A stretch of DNA of 64,000 nt from Zychaea mexicana. Taxonomy: Eukaryota; Mucoromycota; Mucoromycetes; Mucorales; Lichtheimiaceae. The DNA lies in contig NW_026516828.1 of NCBI RefSeq assembly GCF_025766255.1, forward strand, positions 1 through 64,000, read 5' to 3'. The position numbers were made by a program, and so were the translations under genes. Below are positions 36,976 to 48,580 of this stretch, piece after piece. Numbering within the stretch: position 1 is the stretch's first letter; each line of letters begins with the position of its first letter. Below the pieces are notes generated by a model. It did not search any database and was not told where the DNA came from. It saw only the letters and a list, made by a program, of their open reading frames with translations.

Positions 36976-37629
36976 ATGGCACCCGTCATTCTTCATGCCA
37001 TAATCCTGCAAGCGACATCGCGTTCAATGATATTTCGGAAGTGCGCCACTTGCAAAAGCAGGATTGTTGGCATCGCCCATAATCATGAATTACGATCGGC
37101 TGGCGTTCTATATTACTGCGTGGAATGCAACAAGGAGGTAGACGAGTATCAGTCCAACTACGAGCTCCCCATGACTGTCAGTGTTTTGAATGGCGAAAAA
37201 GTACAAAACATTGTAGCATACGATCGAGCTGTCGAGTTGCTCTTGGGTTGCAATGCTAATAGACTGGGCGAGGTAAAGCCATGTCGCTATAGAGTATCAG
37301 AAACGTGTATATGTTGATTGGCGCGCCTCTAAAAGTTTTATACACGATTTTGTTTATTATTTAGCTTATGTTGAAGGATACCGCCATACTCGATGAACTT
37401 GAAGAACAATTGATAGGAACGAGGTGTCATCTGGTCATACGCCAAGAAAAGAAGAAAAACAAGGGCAAGAAGGTAAATTTGGGATGGGGAAGAATTGTGC
37501 AATGTTGTATGGTTATTAACGCGTATCTCTGTATAGAATGACAGGACAATCGTGGAAGCAATTATACCAGCAAATCCGCTTTTCATGCCCCTGTTTGCGA
37601 ACAATGAAGTTGAGAGTTGGGAACCGTGA
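36976..37629 (+). CDS. Small RPA1 C-terminal (zinc-ribbon OB-fold)-like protein
   Basis: Exons: 36976-37272, 37365-37472, 37537-37629, giving 165 aa. It resembles the large-subunit DNA-binding domain C of replication protein A: a zinc ribbon CATC (Cys23, Cys26) and CVEC (Cys48, Cys51), then ELPMTVSVLNGEKVQNI and RAVELLLGCNANRLGEL, matching the strand order and the LG-x-NA-x-x-LGEL helix of RPA70. A Lys-rich turn (KKKNKGKK) occupies the usual variable loop. It lacks the other OB folds, so it may be a stand-alone ssDNA-binding factor, a shieldin- or CST-like component, or a truncated RPA1 paralog. The first ATG in frame just precedes the ribbon, as expected. Confidence 0.75.
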
Positions 37630-38160
37630 TACGGATTGTATACCTCCACTTACCGCATGGCGACCTCTTTTACTTGACGTTCACAATGCAATTGAAGGGC
37701 TTTTACCTCAACGATTGACAATCCGGGACGTTTTCTGAGAAGTATATTGTAACGACATTGATTTTGTATACGACAATCATAAAACCCTAGTATGCATGTA
37801 CACAAGTATAATCTGTGTATCTGTTCCAGATTATCATATACGTTACTGCTTTAATAAATTTCCTGAGTCACAGCGTTGGAGTGTGGCTAAAACCCAAAGA
37901 AAGCAAGTCCTATCTATTCTCTGTCTCAGGCTTTTTTCCCTCTGATGAAGTGTTTTATTCAACAGTTTGTGATGCAATAAAGACCAGATTCATGATACAG
38001 TCGGTGATCTTTTGTTCTACTTTTTTTGGACTCGCCTATGTACACACCAGTCAATTTTTTCCAAAGTATAATAAAGCAAAGTGATTGTTTTCGTTGGTTG
38101 CTTGCCAATAATGACATACGGAATTATTTGTTTTTTTAATCATATTGAGTGTATGGTACA
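37630..38160. other. Intergenic region with one unassigned open frame
   Basis: An open frame of 89 codons on the plus strand (37815-38084) has hydrophobic ends and no known motif. It may be decayed family sequence. Confidence 0.3.
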
Positions 38161-38162
38161 AG

Positions 38163-38529
38163 CATAGAAGATGTTAACGAATGAATTTGGAGGAAGACAA
38201 GAGAGATGGAGGCATAGGTGTATGATAAAGGCATAGAAAATGTTAAGGTGTGAATTTCGAGGAAGAAAAGAGAGATGGAGGCATAGGGTGTATGATACAG
38301 GCATAATAAATGTTGAGTGACTTTTAAGGAAAAGAAGAGAGATAGAGGCATAGGTGTGGTACAGGCATAGAAGATGATAAGGAGTGAATTTGAATGAAAG
38401 GCATAGGTGTGGTACAGGCATAGAAGATTTTAAGGAGTGAATTTGACGGAAAGAAAAGAGAGATGGAGGCATAGGTGTAGTAGGCATAGATAATGTTAAT
38501 GAGTGAATTTGCGGAAGAAAAGAGAGATG
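38163..38529. repeat. Minisatellite, about six degenerate units of 50-69 bp
   Basis: Tandem repeat with the recurring core GGCATAGAAGATGTTAAGG, then a GTGAATTT block, GAAAAGAGAGATGGA and GGCATAGGTGTRT. Units vary in length by internal deletion. The array overlaps the predicted C-terminal coding exon of the neighbouring minus-strand gene. Confidence 0.85.
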
Positions 38530-41360
38530 GTGGAAACATTGAGAGATGAAGGAAAGAAAAGTCATATGTCGGTTTCGGTATTTGAGGTGCCTTGGCTTTT
38601 TTCTGGGTGACATGACTTAATGACATATTGTTGGCGGATGGATTCTCTTTTCTTAGTTCGGCAGAACTGGAAGCATAAATCTGCATTTTTTGTCAACATA
38701 GACTGCATGGTCACATTAGCGATGTGTTATGACACTGTGAGCCATATTCATTGTACTAAATAAATAGAATAAACTTCCTCGTCTAAAAATCTTTTACCTG
38801 CATAGTACCAAGTGCCTCGTAGCAGCTTGACAGAACGACGAGATCGTTGCCGTCTCGCGGAATGTAGAAGACGGACAAGGGTATCAACCGATATACGCCT
38901 TGGTACTGCAGATCCATCACAAACAAAGTGCTCCGGAATCCTATGTATGATTATACCACAGGTTACGAATTGCAACCTTTATGAAATTTCCCTCCGCATT
39001 ACATTGCTTATTCGATGTAGCTCACCTTCGATCAGTAGGGCTAATACAGCGATACTCGGATCGTCCATGCCATCTCCGACCGTCTGGTCCAACGAGTCCT
39101 TCATCTCATTGGCAAGTTTAATGAGGTCGTGTCTACTTCCGCTGCGCACCTTGATCGGCGGTTTTATCTCGACAAGTAAGAGGCCTTGTGTTGGCATTGC
39201 GCCGTACTCGAAGTTCATCGACAAGTCGGTGAACTGAAGGCTTTTGGTGTCTTTGCGCGGGGATTTCTCGTCGGTTCTAAGCGCGAGTAGAAAAGTTGAA
39301 CGTATTAGCACGCTAAAAAAAAGCTTCCCACTATGTCATTAACTGTTTTGATATCTTACCCATGCAACGTCAACAAGTCAGTTTCGTCCAGAAATGCAAG
39401 CATTAATGGGTATACAGCGGAAATGGAGAATGTGCTTTCGAGTGTGTCGGTCTTTCTTGAGGATTTTGGGGAGTAAAACTTGACACTAGAATTGATGTAT
39501 ATGGATAATTAGCTTGTATACACACAAACACATCGAATTGGACATTCAGGTTACGCACATGCTACCAAGTGATTCTCGAATATTGCTATAATCTTCGTTG
39601 TCATCATCGATAAGTGCCTTTGCAATGGTGCTCCATTCGTCATAGTTCTCTCTTCCAGCCTATCATCGTTTATATGTTAACTAAGCTATCAATTTTTCTT
39701 CAAGAGGTATTTATACCTCGGCAAACTTGTAGATGGTAGTTTTGGACTTGTCTAACAATCAGAGCAAAGGGTATAGAACCTTGCACTCTTCAATGACACC
39801 CGACCATGTCACATCATCAAAATTGTACTCCAAAGACGACTTCGGATGTACACTGTTCACTTTATCAAACAAGAAGATGCAATTGATATCCCTATAGATA
39901 CAGGTAGCTCAACGAGTTATTGTATGTTGTCACATTTGTAGCTAGTGAAGCTGTAACTAATTACTTACAACCCTTCTTAATAGGTATCCAGCATGGCTGC
40001 TTCACTTTTCGCTATCGCTAACTTTCGGTACTCAAGCAAAGCTTCGGATACATTTACTTCTTTAAATTTCCACTATGATATCAGACATTAGTATCAGCTT
40101 CATCTTCAAATATATATAAATTGTTACCTTCTCTATTCCATCTTGTAAAGTGACAAGCGGCGCAGCATCATGAGCAAGAAATGTCATCAATTTCTTTCTC
40201 TAGTTTAAAAGTGAATCATTAGATATACATTTAATGATATGTCAACAGTAACATATAAATACTACGCTACTTACTCACTTGGTTGCACATTCAGTTGATG
40301 ACGGGACAGGTATGGACGTCGGGACAGGTGTGGATGGTGCGGCAGTGGTGGACGATGATTCTGCTATGGACCACGATGCTGATGTTTGTTCGTGCTTATG
40401 CTTACTAGAAAATATCTGTTTAGTATATTTTATATTAAGTATATGATTGATGCATGGAAGACAAGGAGATGATACTTGTAGATTATATTTACCCTTCTCT
40501 GAACCTCATCCCAATCTGGTTGCTCCACGGAATAGTTCTATGTGTATCCATACAGTGGTTCCCCAACAGGGGGTCTATGAAGTGTTGAAACTACTGAAGG
40601 CTGACACAAAACGAGGGTGATTCAAGCGGTGTTATATGCTTAAAGGAGGTATAGCAAAAAGTTGATATGACTGAGGGTTTATCTAATTTGAGAGTGGAAT
40701 TAAACGGGGAACCACTGTACCAGAGGATGTCTGTATAGTAGAAATTGCATTAAGTACAGTAAATGACTGATGCATGGAACACAAGGAGATGATAACATTT
40801 ATACCACTCTCAATCTCCTTCCAGTCTGGTTGATCCATGGAATTATAGTTCTGTGTGTATCCATATGTTAGAGAATATATCAATATAATAGCAAATAGAT
40901 TATGCAAAACTTTATGTTTCATACCTCGATCTTTAACTCAGCAATAGCTTCGTGGAAGCACCTTAACCAGAAACGTTTGTTGTCTGTTCCTTTTATGCTA
41001 TTCTTGATAATAACATCTGGAGCAGCAGCGTGGAATCCCTTGAAGAGACTACACCTTTCTGCTCGGAAAGATACTTTCTGAATCCTAAAGTAATCAATTA
41101 GTACTACGCTCAGTTTACTGTGTGCATTACAACTTACGCTCTGTGAAGATCTGTTTTTCGCTATCCATGGCTATTGGGGAAGATTGGACCATAACTGAGC
41201 AATCTTGTATCGCAGCAAATCCTTTTCAAAGCAAGCAATGACTGCATCTGTGTTTAAACACAATCCGTCGTACAACTGGCCTGCTTTATTACTGTATTAA
41301 CCATGATCAGGGCCACCTACCGATTTATACAATCAGCCACATATTCTTCCATTTAGTATT
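38324..41360 (-). CDS. Expanded-family protein with PD-(D/E)xK-like motif
   Basis: Multi-exon gene of a dispersed family I associate with Mucoromycota; function unknown. Supported exons include 41100-40923 (ends ELKIE), the Ser/Pro/Thr-rich exon around 40375-40283, about 39900-39780 (FDDVTWSGVIEECK), 39662-39559, 39486-39361, 39276-39026, 38940-38798 and 38686-38324. The conserved core reads GLLLVEIKPPIKVRSGSRH, then KLANEMKDSLDQTV, LALLIEG, and across the next intron VMDLQYQGVYRLIPL and FYIPRDGNDLVVL. The E-x-K in VEIKPP suggests a nuclease-fold core, as an inference. The last exon reads into a minisatellite. An in-frame TGA at 39760-39762 and a partial duplication of the 5' region (40.48-40.92 kb) raise doubt about whether it is intact. 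The start near 41360 is uncertain. Confidence 0.55.
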
Positions 41361-41785
41361 TGATATCTGCGACCGTGATTTATACTTGTAGCAGTCTTGC
41401 AGGTACACATAGTGTTTTATAGTAACTGCATGAAATTACTATATACGTGGGGCAAAGCGCATTTATAAATTACTGTAGGTGATTTGCATAGAATTAGAAT
41501 TATGGTTAAACATGAGTCGTATTCCAATCCTCGGGTGCTTATTACCGAGATCATTGTATATACAATCATCGATGTGTATATCCACGTGTTTGCCATTCAT
41601 ATCGTTCTCGCAGGATGAGTACTTGACTATGTTCCACCGCGACGATTCTGCATCCACAATCCACCTTTTCTTGTTAAATGGGTTATACAATACTGGAGCC
41701 AAGCACAAAAAAAAAGCTGTAGAGAAGATGCAATGCAATAGTTGCTTTTCTCTTTTGAATAAGTAATAGATGATACATTCATTTA

Positions 41786-43540
41786 TTAATTGTATGTGAT
41801 AGTCAGTTTGCCATTCTTTAGATTCAAGGTTGAACCTTCGGAAACCAAAGTACAATCACTGATAAGTAGCTCTTGGATGGTTGTTTGATTATTATCAATC
41901 AACATGGACAAACCAGCTTCGGTAATACCGTTGCATCCAGACAGCACTATTCGTTTCAAGCTTCCCATGCTCGCACTGAGGCTCAGGAGCGTGTCATCCG
42001 TAAGGTTATGATACTGACATTTCGAAATGTTAAAGACTCGAGTGCACTGCCGCTTTTGCAGTTCGCCAAGCTGGATATGCCTTCTGCAGACAAGGTCGAG
42101 GTATCATAGTACTCTGAATGGTCGAGTTCGAGTCGTCGCACGCTTGATAGATCCTTGAGTCCGTCAATAATTTCGTCATCTACCAGCACATTTCCTTCGA
42201 ACGATAATTCTTCCAACCGGTTCGGTGCAGCCAATAAGCGTTTGAACCCAAGTAGAGTCCAGGTTGTGAGAACGCTTGGTTTTTTCACGTTAACAGCCAG
42301 TTTGCGTAGCCGCGGCAATGCTGCAAGTGCGTCTGCCACATCGTCATCAAAATCCGTCTGTTCATAATCGAGTACGATCTGGTTCAACGCCTCGGACCGT
42401 CGCAACAATGTACCCAGAGGCTGGTTCCACAACACGACCCTGTCAGATGGACCGACTCCAAATGTTCCGCAAGTATCGCCTGTAAACCTGACCAGCTCTT
42501 TTCTTCCTCATCATAAATTCTGTAATTGCCCGCAATGCGTACACTTTTGAGGGTATCCTGATGCTTTTTGAGGAATGGGACCATCTGTCTTGCTCCGTAT
42601 CCGCCAATCTCGGCCGAGATGAAATGGCGCAGACCCCTGGATCGTCTTGTGCCACAACTTCGTGCATATGCTTCCCATGTTGCCCCTTGTTGCTGTGAAA
42701 CGACAGCTCCATGGAACCCGAGACATTCTAATTCTGGACACAGGCGTGAGCACATGTCGAGGTCGAACATTGTGGGTACGAATTAGTTGACGACAAGACA
42801 TTTGAGCTGTGGACAATGATGTAGGATCGCGCCAAGTCTAAAGTCACTGTATGAGCCAGTGTTGAGGCAGAGGTATTTGATGGATAGCTGAAGAGTATCT
42901 GGAAGTAGTTTGGATGATACGCGCGAATAGGTATGGTAGTCAGGACGGTCGCTGAAATGGTAGGTATAATGTGTAAGGTTGGGGCACGACGCCATCATAT
43001 GCATTGGCGACAGCCGATAGGGATGATCTTCAAAGGAAAGTTCTCGTAGCGTGCTTAAAAAGGGTCGTAATGCTACTTGGTAAACGTCTTTGTGGACCAC
43101 TTTGCAACATCGGAAAACTAATGTATTCAAGTTGTCAGAGTCCTGTCAGAATATGCATGAACCAAGAGCAATTTTTTCCAATTCCTATTTTTTGTTACCT
43201 ATGGACTGGATATCGCATGTATATTCAAGCAGGGTAGCAAGGAACATGGAAAGTTCGTCTCTGCTAGATGCAGATAAAACAGCTTTGCGGACGTGAGGAC
43301 CCAGACATCGCAGGAACCGCTGGTTCTTTAACCGCTTGTGACGGTCACCAGACACCAGTTCAGCTGTTCGCCACAAGTGTGTGCAGTAGATTGCGGAACG
43401 CGTTCGTACCACGATTTGGAAACAGACATGATTTTGATGCAGTCATCTTGTGTAAGGTATGAAAAGATTTCGCTGACAATGTCAAATGGAAGCGCCTTCA
43501 TAAAGCGGATAGTAGATCGTGTTGTAGTAGGTTCATACAT
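41786..43540 (-). pseudogene. F-box/leucine-rich-repeat protein, disabled
   Basis: The N-terminal F-box is clear (MKALPFDIVSEIFSYLTQDD, then SVSKSWYERVPQ), followed by leucine-rich-repeat-like segments (LRELSFEDHPYRL, LECLGFHGAVV, LRKLAVNVKKPS, LEELSFEGN, LKRIVLSGCNGIT). The frame is broken several times. An extra AC in an ACACAC run near 43380 shifts the frame after the F-box. The intron after 43193 does not match phase. TAA at 42785-42787 stops the frame, and single-base shifts occur near 42435 and 41995. Each segment continues sensibly in the next frame, so this is a recently decayed SCF-adaptor-type gene, or an assembly with several errors. Confidence 0.75.
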
Positions 43541-43796
43541 GGGAATGGTATAGTGGTGGTAACTGGTGACTATTTACAAAAGACAGTGCGTGTGTGTGTA
43601 TGAGAGTTGGGAAGAACAAGGGAAAAAAGGGAGGAAACATTTTGCATGTTTGTATATGCCTTGGATGCGAGCTTCTATGGCGTACGATCTGTTTCGGGGC
43701 AGTTGCGTATGAAAAGCAGGTGAAGACACTGAGTGATAAGGTGCAAGAATCAATTTTACTGGTGCAAAACCACCGTCAGCCTTGGAACAATTAACC

Positions 43797-43940
43797 ACTA
43801 AAGAGCATGATCACTATTCTTGTTGCTCCCTTTATGCGTTTTCATTTTGGCACGCCACTTCCTTGAACGTGTGACCAACCAATAAAATTTCAGCCTCCAC
43901 CCGGCTCATACAAAAAAAAAAAAAAACTAAAGAGCATGAT
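43797..43940 (+). mobile_element. Retroposed mRNA 3' fragment with target-site duplication
   Basis: A 15-bp perfect direct repeat (ACTAAAGAGCATGAT) at 43797-43811 and 43926-43940 flanks a ~114-bp insert ending in an A-run of about 15. An AATAAA signal (43881-43886) lies 25 bp before the A-run. These are the marks of reverse-transcribed, polyadenylated RNA inserted by a LINE-type mechanism. The source transcript is not identified. Confidence 0.8.
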
Positions 43941-44876
43941 TTCACGTTATCTCTCGATTTATTGCTGCCGACAACATGTTTCTCAAGCTGTCATTCAAGC
44001 AACTTCCTTGCTCTTCCTAGCCATATCGTTAACACGACGTGGAAATTTAAATACTACACTTTCTAAAGCTGCCTTTCTACAGTAGATCTTCAGCAGAAAA
44101 CTATTATTTATATCATAGCAACTCTGACTCTTTCCCCAGAGTATGGGCATCGCGGAGATTTTCGAACAACACTCTATTCTTCCGACTATCGATTGTTTAA
44201 GCATCATCATGCGACTCCATGTACGGCTTTAATAAATACGGAAACCATTATTCACCATATATTGATGCAGTTACTATCCTTTTTGAAGAGAGCACATCTT
44301 CAAAACTGTCGATAATGATACAAAGACACGGTTTACTATCTCTCTTTAATGAGTCGGTCAAGAATGAAAAGCTTGTTGCTAATAGCGATGATGGGTAATA
44401 TTACAACTAATGACAAGTGATCATTAGATTCTATTTGCGGTGATGAAAACCTTTTTCCATTGCTTCGTTCGGCCGTGACAGTTCTCGTTCATTTACATAT
44501 TGAGTTAATGTCCGCTATGAATGTCAGTAGTATCAGCAGCTCATGCTCCAAAACATCCTTGATCATTTGCTTACTCTATTGTTGATAGTTGACTTTTTCC
44601 TTAGGGGACCAAGTTGTTCTCGATGTCATGCTGTTATTCTGGATAACATGAAAAAGCCATCTCCGTTTTGGATAGGATACTTGGTACTACTACGTATTGT
44701 GAATTTTTAATGATATTCCTTTCGGCAGCAGTTGCCTTTGGCTCAATCTGAATCAGATTCAGATACCAATGATTATATAACGAACACAGTTCGTGCTGTT
44801 GTTTTCTGCTACTCTTTTTTACGATTCTCAATGCAGCTTCTTGAGAAATATTCAGGTCATCGTTTGACGCTGCTGC

Positions 44877-45990
44877 ATGGTTCGTTGTTGTTGGTCATGT
44901 TGGTGGATTTCGATTCGAATGTTTGCTTCATCGATTAAATCTTTCCGTCGTGACAATTTTCAAAAGGTGCTGTCTCGTACTATATATTCACCACGAGGGT
45001 GTATAGCTGCTGTTATTGTGTCTGGCGTAAGTGGGGTTTGTGGTGTGCACAACAAGAGCCGATGGTGATTGATCGCGCTCTCGATGAACAAGATGTGGTT
45101 CGTTTTCATATGTCTTTGCGACCGGCGGCAACACAAACGTTGAATGTTGCACGATCGGCGCTCTCTTGGTCCATCGCATCCTGTACCCGAACCAAGTCCC
45201 TCTTGCAGACAAACCTTTAGCTCACAAATTTTTCAAAGCTAACAAGAAGACCTCATTTCAGTTGCCACGAACAAGTCATGAGACCTGGGATTTGCGTTTG
45301 ATTGTACGACTATTGGAATTTTGTGGATTAAGTGCAGACTTGGACTTGGATAAATTACAAAAGAAAAACGGCTGTACTTTTGGCAATGGCGACGGACATT
45401 GGAAATTTACAACATCGCGATGTGGTTTTTGATCAAGATGGCTCTCATCAGGTCGTCGGCTGTACTTTGATCGCGCGGTTTTCCAAAGAAGTTACCGGCA
45501 AGGCATCCAAACTTCGCAGTGTTGTCGAGCATCCGAACATGCGTCCTGTACGCACATTATATTTGTTTATTGAACGCACTCAACATTTTCGCCAGCTTTT
45601 ACCTGTAGATCATAAACTACTTTTTGCTGATTTCAACAATGACATCCGGCGGCGGCCGGTTTCAACAGCGACGGTAGCTAACTGGATGGAACAAACGATG
45701 GCGGCAGCTGGCATCGATACGTCAGCTCACAAGGCGCATTCTATTCGCGCGGCAGCAAGCACGTATGCAGTTTTGGCAAGACATCCAATGGACGAGGTCA
45801 AGGCTCACGCTAACTGGAGTTTGGCCAGGCCAGCGCGACTTTGAAACTTACTACTCCCAACCATATGCTCAACATGCTCGCGGTGCTCGTTTGGCACAGA
45901 CGCTTTTTTCATCGACTACGGGGAATGTACCCACATCTGAGAACGGAGGGAAGCAACAACGATTGTGCTAGATTCGGCGCAACACAATCG
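44877..45990 (+). mobile_element. Tyrosine-recombinase relic (DIRS/Crypton-like)
   Basis: Degenerate reading frames encode the C-terminal part of a tyrosine recombinase as found in DIRS-type retrotransposons. They show the segment WDLRLIVRLLEFCGLS, a core helix (KTAVLLAMATDIGNLQHRDV), and the box-II HSIRAAAST (H-x-x-R) followed by HANWSL and the Tyr-containing segment FETYYSQPY. The frame shifts at about 45365 (extra A in an A-run) and about 45835, just before the catalytic tyrosine region. No reverse transcriptase or termini are visible, so only a fragment remains. Confidence 0.7.
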
Positions 45991-46697
45991 AGCAGTTGCT
46001 GGGACGGTGTCAGAGGATGTGGGTTCCCGCCCTTGGTTATCAAGTTTAAATGCATTTTTAGATCATAGAATTATCTCGTTTATTTTGTATCCGCCTCCAC
46101 ACCTCATCATGATTAATTGGCGTAGCATGGACGGAAATTGAAACTGCATAAATGGTCGCATTAAAGCACAGGTGTTTTTGCCCCTTTTGGTTTTTAGGCG
46201 TTCTATACGGAGTATGAAAAGCCTTTATGAAATTGGTTCGTCCGTCCATCCGTAACGCTTTTCGTTGTTATGGCAACCGTGTTACATCACATATCTATGG
46301 TCAAACATCAAAGCTATTTCGGCATTGAATTGTTAATGAACAATACATGCGACTATAAATACACGAGCGAAGCGAGTGTTGCTTAGGGTGCCGTAGAGTT
46401 AGTGTTGTAAGATTGTGGAAAGCAGTGGTGGGGAAATAAACTTTTTTCATAATTATCTAGTTTTCTATATGTCTGTATTCCTCTTATATCTATGTTGTGA
46501 AGAAAATCAATGAGCTGGGAGCGTATGGGTGGTTGGTTGGGTGAGTGGTGGTGTGTGGTGGTGGTTTTCTAACACAAAACGAGAATTCGGAGTATAGAAC
46601 ACCGAATAGGGATTCAGCACTGAACCTTCCCTCTTGACGTGATTTTTGGCTACCACTAACCAGGCAACGTCGTTCATCCTGTCAAAATCTTGTTACC

Positions 46698-47481
46698 ATG
46701 GCAACATATACAGGACAATCAGGTACGGCGCAATCTTTTATTTATGCGCTAACAAACAGCATAGTATTCATTATTGTCTTTTACAGAACTGAGTTACTAT
46801 ATTCGCAATTGTAAAAAACCGTGCTTGTTGGGTTTCCTTGTCAAATACGCTGCGCAACTGGCAGACTTCTCAATCTCCACTGCTATTCACTCACCTGACA
46901 CGTACTTCAACTATTGGAGGACAAGGTTCATCGCAGAAGTGCGTGCTATACGACCTGATCTGCATATAAAGTAACAAAGATTGTATTGTGGATTTTTAGA
47001 TCCCAGAAGGCGCTTCGTTGACGTGCGCTGGTTGCAAAAATGTGTCAAAGCATTCAGTTTTCGGTGTCATTTTAGTGAATCCAAAACATAGTAGTATTGT
47101 ATGGCCAGGAGCTCTCAAGCAATTATTCGTACACAACGAATGTGGTTTACAAGCTCGAGACGGCTCTTGACACAGGAAGCTTACCCAATAACAACATCAA
47201 TGGCATCGCTGTCGTGACCGACGCACCCAGCTCTCACATAGCGGCCCATTGTCAATTACGTGGTGCTCGTCATAAATAAGTTTGCTTATCATTCTTCGCG
47301 CATTAGAATTACCTTTATATATAGTCATTATTCTTAAGGCATTCCTTGTTCTTCAAAACCGCATCAAGGAAGCTATTAAGCTGATCGAGACCTTCAACTG
47401 GTCGGCCATCTTGCTACAAGACAAGCAGGAGCAAGCAGCCCAGCCATCACCTTCTACAGCAACCATGTGTCATAAAATGTA
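46698..47481 (+). pseudogene. Degenerate copy of the gene duplicated in the inverted repeat
   Basis: Exon 1 (46698-46722) and exon 2 (46787-46970) encode ELSYYIRNCKKPCLLGFLVK and onward. They are nearly identical to exons in both arms of the 51.6-59.0 kb inverted duplication, but only here is the ATG exon present. Downstream, a cysteine-containing stretch (GASLTCAGCKNVSKH) and further open segments occur, but the donor at 46971 and following acceptor do not match phase and another shift occurs near 47150. The family is unrecognised. Confidence 0.5.
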
Positions 47482-47904
47482 ACGTACTTTGATGCGCTTG
47501 ATAGCTTTCTCAGTGCTAACATGCACTCAAATAAAAGCCGAAAGATAATGTGTATATTCGGTACGTTTTTTTTTTTTTGGCTTCTGGCTATCTGTATACG
47601 TGTATTGAGCGGTATCACACTATATGATTGACGCGACACCACTGCAGGTCAACGGTTGGTGATTAATGCACTCTTTTTCTGTCATCATAATAGCCATTCT
47701 ACAGATGGTTCCCTGTCCTCCTGCAATCTCACATCCTTACGTTTTCTTGTCTATACCTCTTTCATCACGATACGTGTAGGCAAATAAAAACTGACCCAAG
47801 GTCACCTACAAAGAAAAACATTCTACAGATGGCAGCCGAGAGCAAAAAGGTATTCAGGTATGTCTGGTTTTTTCTGTTAGCTACTCGCTACAAAGCAAAT
47901 CTTA

Positions 47905-48000
47905 CACCAACACTCTTTATACCCTCTATGCTCCCTGAGCACAGAAATTAAGCATGGCAATCTGTTGAACTTGGTGGCAGGACTGGTGTACAAGTACAAG
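47905..48000 (+). other. Degenerate 5S rRNA-like sequence
   Basis: Contains CACAGAAATTAAGCATGGCA, which resembles the internal control region of eukaryotic 5S rRNA (GAAGTTAAGC), followed by diverged sequence with GTGGCAGGACTGG and GTACAAGGTGAT. Stem pairing is poor. A 5S pseudogene or 5S-derived SINE remnant is possible; chance is not excluded. Confidence 0.25.
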
Positions 48001-48580
48001 GTGATACTAGCCTTCACGCCGCTGAGTGCGGCATCAATATACAGAGCCATATCAGTGAAAGATAGGATGCTTATGGACATACACCTTCTGTAGTATTACT
48101 GAAGGATACACACCACTTACATATGTCAGCACTTGCAATGTTGACTCTATCTGCAATGCGATGATTGCTGCTAGAGAGAGGCAGTAATATTAATTCTACC
48201 TTATTATGTAAGGAACGTTTAATGCACGCACCATGACAACTCAAAGACGACCATGATGAATATGACAGCATACAAAGTAAGCCAACATTAAAACCACCAA
48301 TATGAGATGATTGTATGTACAAAAACATTAACGGACCTAAGATGGTCAACACCAGTATTAACTAATACTTTTGATAATGATGTCAGAAAAACTCATTATC
48401 ATACAAACTTACAAGTGATATATTTAATGATATACTGCCATGCTGCATGACAGACTGATGTACTTTGAATATTTGTACTGGCGAGATGAATAAAGTGGCG
48501 GATGCGTGTGAAAGTGTGTTGCTTACAGATGAGTGCTTTTAAAAGTAGAAGTAATGGAAAAATGTGGTTACGATAGACTC

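Noticed and set aside
46370..46400. GAGCGAAGCGAG motif as a transposon end
   Set aside because: Short near-palindrome with no partner found in the window.
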